A stretch of DNA of 64,000 nt from CAINVV01 sp964506325 (GTDB lineage: Bacteria; Bacteroidota; Bacteroidia; Bacteroidales; Prolixibacteraceae). Of this stretch, positions 61,322 to 64,000 are shown piece by piece. The first letter of the stretch is position 1. Each line of letters starts with the position of its first letter. The notes below the pieces were generated by a model that ran no database searches, was not told the origin of the DNA, and worked only from the letters and a program-made list of their open reading frames with translations. The stretch is taken from NCBI GenBank assembly GCA_964506325.1, contig CAZDLO010000009.1:8058-72057 (forward strand). Reading direction: 5' to 3'. The position numbers and the translations under genes were made by a program.

Positions 61322-62191
61322 TTACTTTACATACGATGCCTGAGCCAGAAAATCATAGCTTTTCTGAACACTCACAATTGGTTCAAAATTATATTGCTCA
61401 ACTTCAACGAAATAATCCTTCATTCCAATGGAATAGGCTTCATCGAATATCGCTTTGAAATCGAGGAGACCGCTGGTACCAATCTCTTTTTCATCCTTTA
61501 TATGCAAGAGCGGGAAACGGTTCGGATACTTCTTCATGTATTCTACAGGAGAATATCCTCCTTTCATAACCCAGTAAACGTCCATTTCAAAACACACTTT
61601 CTTCGGATCTGTATTGTTTATCATAAAGTCATAGATCATCTGATCTTCGATCTTTGTGAATTCATGGCTATGGTTGTGAAAACCGAAATGCATGCCAGAA
61701 GCGGCCACCAATTCTCCAACTGTATTGAAATAATCCATTTGGACTTTCAAATCATCAAGTTTAACAGGCCATTTCATCCCGGGTTTAATCATATATTTCA
61801 TCCCCGTCTTTGCATGATCCTCAATAGCTTTCTTCCACCATTCAATGGTTGCTGCATGAGTTTCTTTGGTGTAATTTGGTCCTCCCAAATGACAGCTGTT
61901 CAGTTTCATGCCTAAATCCTCAACACGCTTTTTGAAATCTACTGGTAATTCCCCATATATTTTACCATCTCCATAAGAAGCCGTTTCAAGTGAATAATAA
62001 CCCATAGCCGCAACTTTCTGAAGGGTTGAAACAGGGTCTTTTCCCATATCATCGCGTACGGAATACAGCTGAAGTCCAACCTTTTTTTTCTTTTCCTTTC
62101 TCGGAAGGGCGGCAGATACCAGATTGGCTCCAATCATGCTTCCGGCAACGACCAGAGAAGTGGTCCTAAAGAAATCTCTCCTGTTTGTCAT
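61322..62191 (-). CDS. Tat-exported xylose-isomerase-like TIM-barrel protein
   Basis: A 289-residue protein with a Tat signal (TNRRDFFRTTSLVVAG) and cleavage near VSAA. The AP endonuclease 2/sugar isomerase-type barrel is shown by VGLQLYSVRDDMG, GYYSLETAS, LNSCHLGGP, FHNHSHEFTK with paired metal His, CFEMDVYWV with Glu/Asp ligands, LLHIKDEKE, and the closing YFVEVEQYNFEP, whose Glu residues complete a divalent-metal site. Members of this type have been reported as 3-keto-glycoside lyases or epimerases acting with Gfo/Idh/MocA dehydrogenases. It is alone here, about 370 bases from the SusD gene, but three such oxidoreductases lie within the window. Exact reaction unproven. Confidence 0.87.
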   Translation of the reverse strand: MTNRRDFFRTTSLVVAGSMIGANLVSAALPRKEKKKKVGLQLYSVRDDMGKDPVSTLQKVAAMGYYSLETASYGDGKIYGELPVDFKKRVEDLGMKLNSCHLGGPNYTKETHAATIEWWKKAIEDHAKTGMKYMIKPGMKWPVKLDDLKVQMDYFNTVGELVAASGMHFGFHNHSHEFTKIEDQMIYDFMINNTDPKKVCFEMDVYWVMKGGYSPVEYMKKYPNRFPLLHIKDEKEIGTSGLLDFKAIFDEAYSIGMKDYFVEVEQYNFEPIVSVQKSYDFLAQASYVK

Positions 62192-62255
62192 AACTTAGTA
62201 ATTGAATGATTTTTGATGATTCGTAAAAATAGTTTTTATTTTTAACCTTTACAAC

Positions 62256-62287
62256 AAAGGCTACTCCCGATTTAGAGAGTAGCCTTT
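62256..62287 (-). terminator. Second hairpin downstream of susD-type gene
   Basis: AAAGGCTACTC (62256-62266) pairs perfectly with GAGTAGCCTTT (62277-62287) across a ten-base loop. On the - strand the hairpin ends in CCTTT, so it may act as a back-up terminator. Confidence 0.65.
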
Positions 62288-62491
62288 CATTCAACACTGT
62301 TTATTCTGTAAAACTAAAAATTCGCTGATAATAAGACTGAACAATGTCACATTTGTTACAGTTTTTTGAAAAAAATTTAAACCAGCATTTTTGTCGGACC
62401 AAAACTTGGAATAATGGGGGATAAGTTCAATTCCCGGGAACTCCGGCTAAGCGTTTTCAGTCAACGGAAATCACTGATTTACAGAAATAAA

Positions 62492-62514
62492 GCCGCCCTC
62501 GTAAAGAGGGCGGC
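62492..62514 (-). terminator. Rho-independent terminator of susD-type gene
   Basis: GCCGCCCTC and GAGGGCGGC (62492-62500 and 62506-62514) form nine G/C-rich pairs with a five-base loop. On the - strand the stem is followed by TTTATTTC, and it lies 45 bases beyond the stop at 62559. Confidence 0.85.
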
Positions 62515-62558
62515 CCGGTAAACTAACATTAAACATCACAAAACACTCATTATTTAGG

Positions 62559-64000
62559 CTAATAGGGTTTACCTGTCCCCTGGAGTATCCACATTTTTGA
62601 ATAATTGTGATCCTTGCTTTGTCCGGAAGGAACAAAACTGGTGGTTTGCAACTTGGCAACCGCTTCATTGTAATTGACGAGGTACTTGGGATCCTGGCTT
62701 GGAACAGGGTACATAAAACGCAATGGAATGGCCGCTCCATATTGCGTGACAGGGCCGGTAACCAAGGCCGGATAACCTGTCCGACGGTAATCAAACCATG
62801 ATTCAACATAGAGCCACAAAGAGATCCATTTCTGATCCATGATCCTCTCCAGCTTATTGGAGGCTAAAGAATAACTGACCTTCGGATTACTGTAATAGGC
62901 ACTGAAGCTAAAACCATTGGAACCGTCAGTGACACCCCATCTGTTAAGGGATGCAACAATTCCATTTTTGTAATGTGTCTCCGGGTCGGAGACCGAAAAT
63001 GAACCCCGCTGTGCTGCTTCTGCCAGCAAAAATTCGACTTCACTGTACATGATCAGGTCCATCTTGATGTAAGTTTCACTGTTGGCCCTGAACCTCGAAT
63101 GCAAATAGGAAATGTAAGGACTTCTCTCTGGTTGTGAGAAAGCAGGTCCTGCTCCCTTGTTATAAGTCTGCGCATTGAAAAGTGCAATATTTGCAGGTAA
63201 ACCAACATACAGGGAGGTATCGAGTGAGGTATCGGTAGTTGGAAGTATCTTAACAGTGAAAGTTTCGCCAAACCAGTTCTTGACAGTAATATCCGTGGAT
63301 GTCTTCGCTATCAGGTCCCATTTGCTCTGCACAGGAATGGCCCAGCGATGCAACCTTGGATCGTTGTAAGACTTCAGCTCATCTACCATTGTTTTACAAG
63401 GCTTGGTTTGATATTCAGGGTTGGAAGTATTCAATAAACCTCCCTTGGCAGAGTTGTTGGCCGTTGTTCCCAGGTAGTTAACAACTGCATTGTCTGCATT
63501 TGAGGTAAACGTCTGAGAGGCTGCGGCATTGAATTCAGAAACAATATCAACTCCAAGAGAACTCAGGTCGGTCTTCTTGTCTATCAGCCGCATGCAATAC
63601 CGCATCCGCAGGGAATTGACAAATTTCCTCCATTTAACCGGGTCTCCCCCATACATGATATCCGCACTGGCTGCAATCTTGTGATTGACAATGCCCGCAT
63701 CACCAAGAATCAACTCAGCGCTTTTTAAATCTGCCAGAACACCTTTATAGATGCTTTTCTGATCATCGTACTTCGAAAAATAGATACCCTCCGGAGCCTT
63801 TAAACTTACAGAATAAGGAACATCCCCAAAAACATCGGTAAGTGTGCCGAATAGAAAAGCCCGCATGGTTAGTGAAATAGCCTCAAAAAATTTGTTGTTT
63901 TCGGCAATGGATTTTTCATGGATTATTTCAACATTTCTCAGGATGTCATAATAACCGGCCCAGGATGAATTGGTCCAGAGGTATTGGTTAACCTCCGGCA
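62559..64000 (-). CDS. SusD/RagB-family outer-membrane glycan-binding lipoprotein, 5'-truncated
   Basis: Surface lipoprotein that caps a SusC-type TonB-dependent transporter and binds oligosaccharides or peptides. The frame stays open through the right edge: upstream of the internal ATG at 63866 it continues as YLWTNSSWAGYYDILRN and AENNKFFEAISLT, so the N-terminus and signal peptide are outside the window. RAFLFGTLTDVFGDVPYSVSL is the most typical block of the SusD_2-type (TPR-containing) subgroup; WRKFVNSLRMRYCMRL and SEVEFLLAEAAQRG follow, and KWISLWLYVESWFDYRRTGYP near the end is the C-terminal family block. Because the gene reads leftward, its susC partner should lie just past position 64000. 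A terminator follows the stop. Confidence 0.95.
   Translation of the reverse strand, partial: PEVNQYLWTNSSWAGYYDILRNVEIIHEKSIAENNKFFEAISLTMRAFLFGTLTDVFGDVPYSVSLKAPEGIYFSKYDDQKSIYKGVLADLKSAELILGDAGIVNHKIAASADIMYGGDPVKWRKFVNSLRMRYCMRLIDKKTDLSSLGVDIVSEFNAAASQTFTSNADNAVVNYLGTTANNSAKGGLLNTSNPEYQTKPCKTMVDELKSYNDPRLHRWAIPVQSKWDLIAKTSTDITVKNWFGETFTVKILPTTDTSLDTSLYVGLPANIALFNAQTYNKGAGPAFSQPERSPYISYLHSRFRANSETYIKMDLIMYSEVEFLLAEAAQRGSFSVSDPETHYKNGIVASLNRWGVTDGSNGFSFSAYYSNPKVSYSLASNKLERIMDQKWISLWLYVESWFDYRRTGYPALVTGPVTQYGAAIPLRFMYPVPSQDPKYLVNYNEAVAKLQTTSFVPSGQSKDHNYSKMWILQGTGKPY

Larger units (their letters stand above)
62192..62558. other. Intergenic stretch with two terminator hairpins
   Basis: About 370 bases upstream of the TIM-barrel gene and downstream of the SusD gene. 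It contains two strong hairpins, listed separately, and A/T-rich sequence likely to include the promoter for the TIM-barrel gene. No gene-like frame or RNA gene was seen. Confidence 0.7.

Overview
The window is a gene-dense stretch of a Bacteroidota chromosome, most likely an environmental member of the Bacteroidales/Marinilabiliales type. The evidence is a SusD-family lipoprotein gene, a large inventory of secreted glycoside hydrolases and S1 sulfatases, many 4-bp ATGA start/stop overlaps, starts without Shine-Dalgarno sequences, and at least one promoter of the Bacteroidota form (TTG, 20 bases, TAnnTTTG). A run of exactly 100 N at 29829-29928 shows that this is a draft scaffold, possibly a metagenome assembly. 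Genus or species cannot be read from the sequence.

Region 1 (2-32665, all on + strand) is a long polysaccharide-degradation locus. In order it holds a 5'-truncated GH29 fucosidase, GH92, two tandem GH27 enzymes, an exported Gfo/Idh/MocA oxidoreductase, GH105, a sulfatase, two uncharacterised helical-toroid proteins, GH95, a GH95-like enzyme, a DUF1961/YesU-like lectin-fold protein, another membrane-anchored toroid protein, a GNAT acetyltransferase, an unrecognised TIM-barrel-type protein, a second sulfatase and a divergent GH92. After the N gap come a PhoD-like phosphoesterase and a five-bladed beta-propeller hydrolase. The set suggests a sulfated glycan with fucose, galactose, mannose and uronic acid, but the substrate is inferred.

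Region 2 (32715-36466) is an accessory island: a divergent hxlR-type regulator and qorB-type quinone reductase with repeats around the promoter, a metallo-beta-lactamase-fold hydrolase flanked by two intergenic repeat/hairpin elements, and a membrane metallophosphoesterase. Region 3 (36655-48976, + strand) returns to carbohydrate work: a third sulfatase, a DUF1080 protein, a DUF4861-like protein, another toroid protein, a second GH105, then a tetraheme cytochrome fused to a SUMF1-like domain, two Tat-type Gfo/Idh/MocA oxidoreductases and a ThuA-like lipoprotein. The last four look like one exported sugar-oxidation operon.

Region 4 (49129-52386) is a lipid-linked glycosylation operon: a GT2 polyprenyl-phosphate glycosyltransferase, a GT-C membrane glycosyltransferase with C-terminal TPRs, and a small exported membrane protein. 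Region 5 (52431-56591, - strand) is a complete selenium-use cluster: mnmH, yedF, a cysteine-desulfurase-like enzyme, a DUF3343 carrier-like protein and selD. Region 6 (56695-64000) holds a polytopic membrane protein, an SMP-30-type lactonase, an exported protein of unknown function overlapping a UroD/MtaA-family gene, a Tat-exported xylose-isomerase-like TIM barrel, and the 3' part of a SusD-family gene whose partner susC presumably lies beyond the right edge.

No rRNA, complete tRNA, CRISPR array, insertion sequence or replication origin was seen. Coordinates of starts were chosen by signal peptides, operon spacing and known family N-termini.
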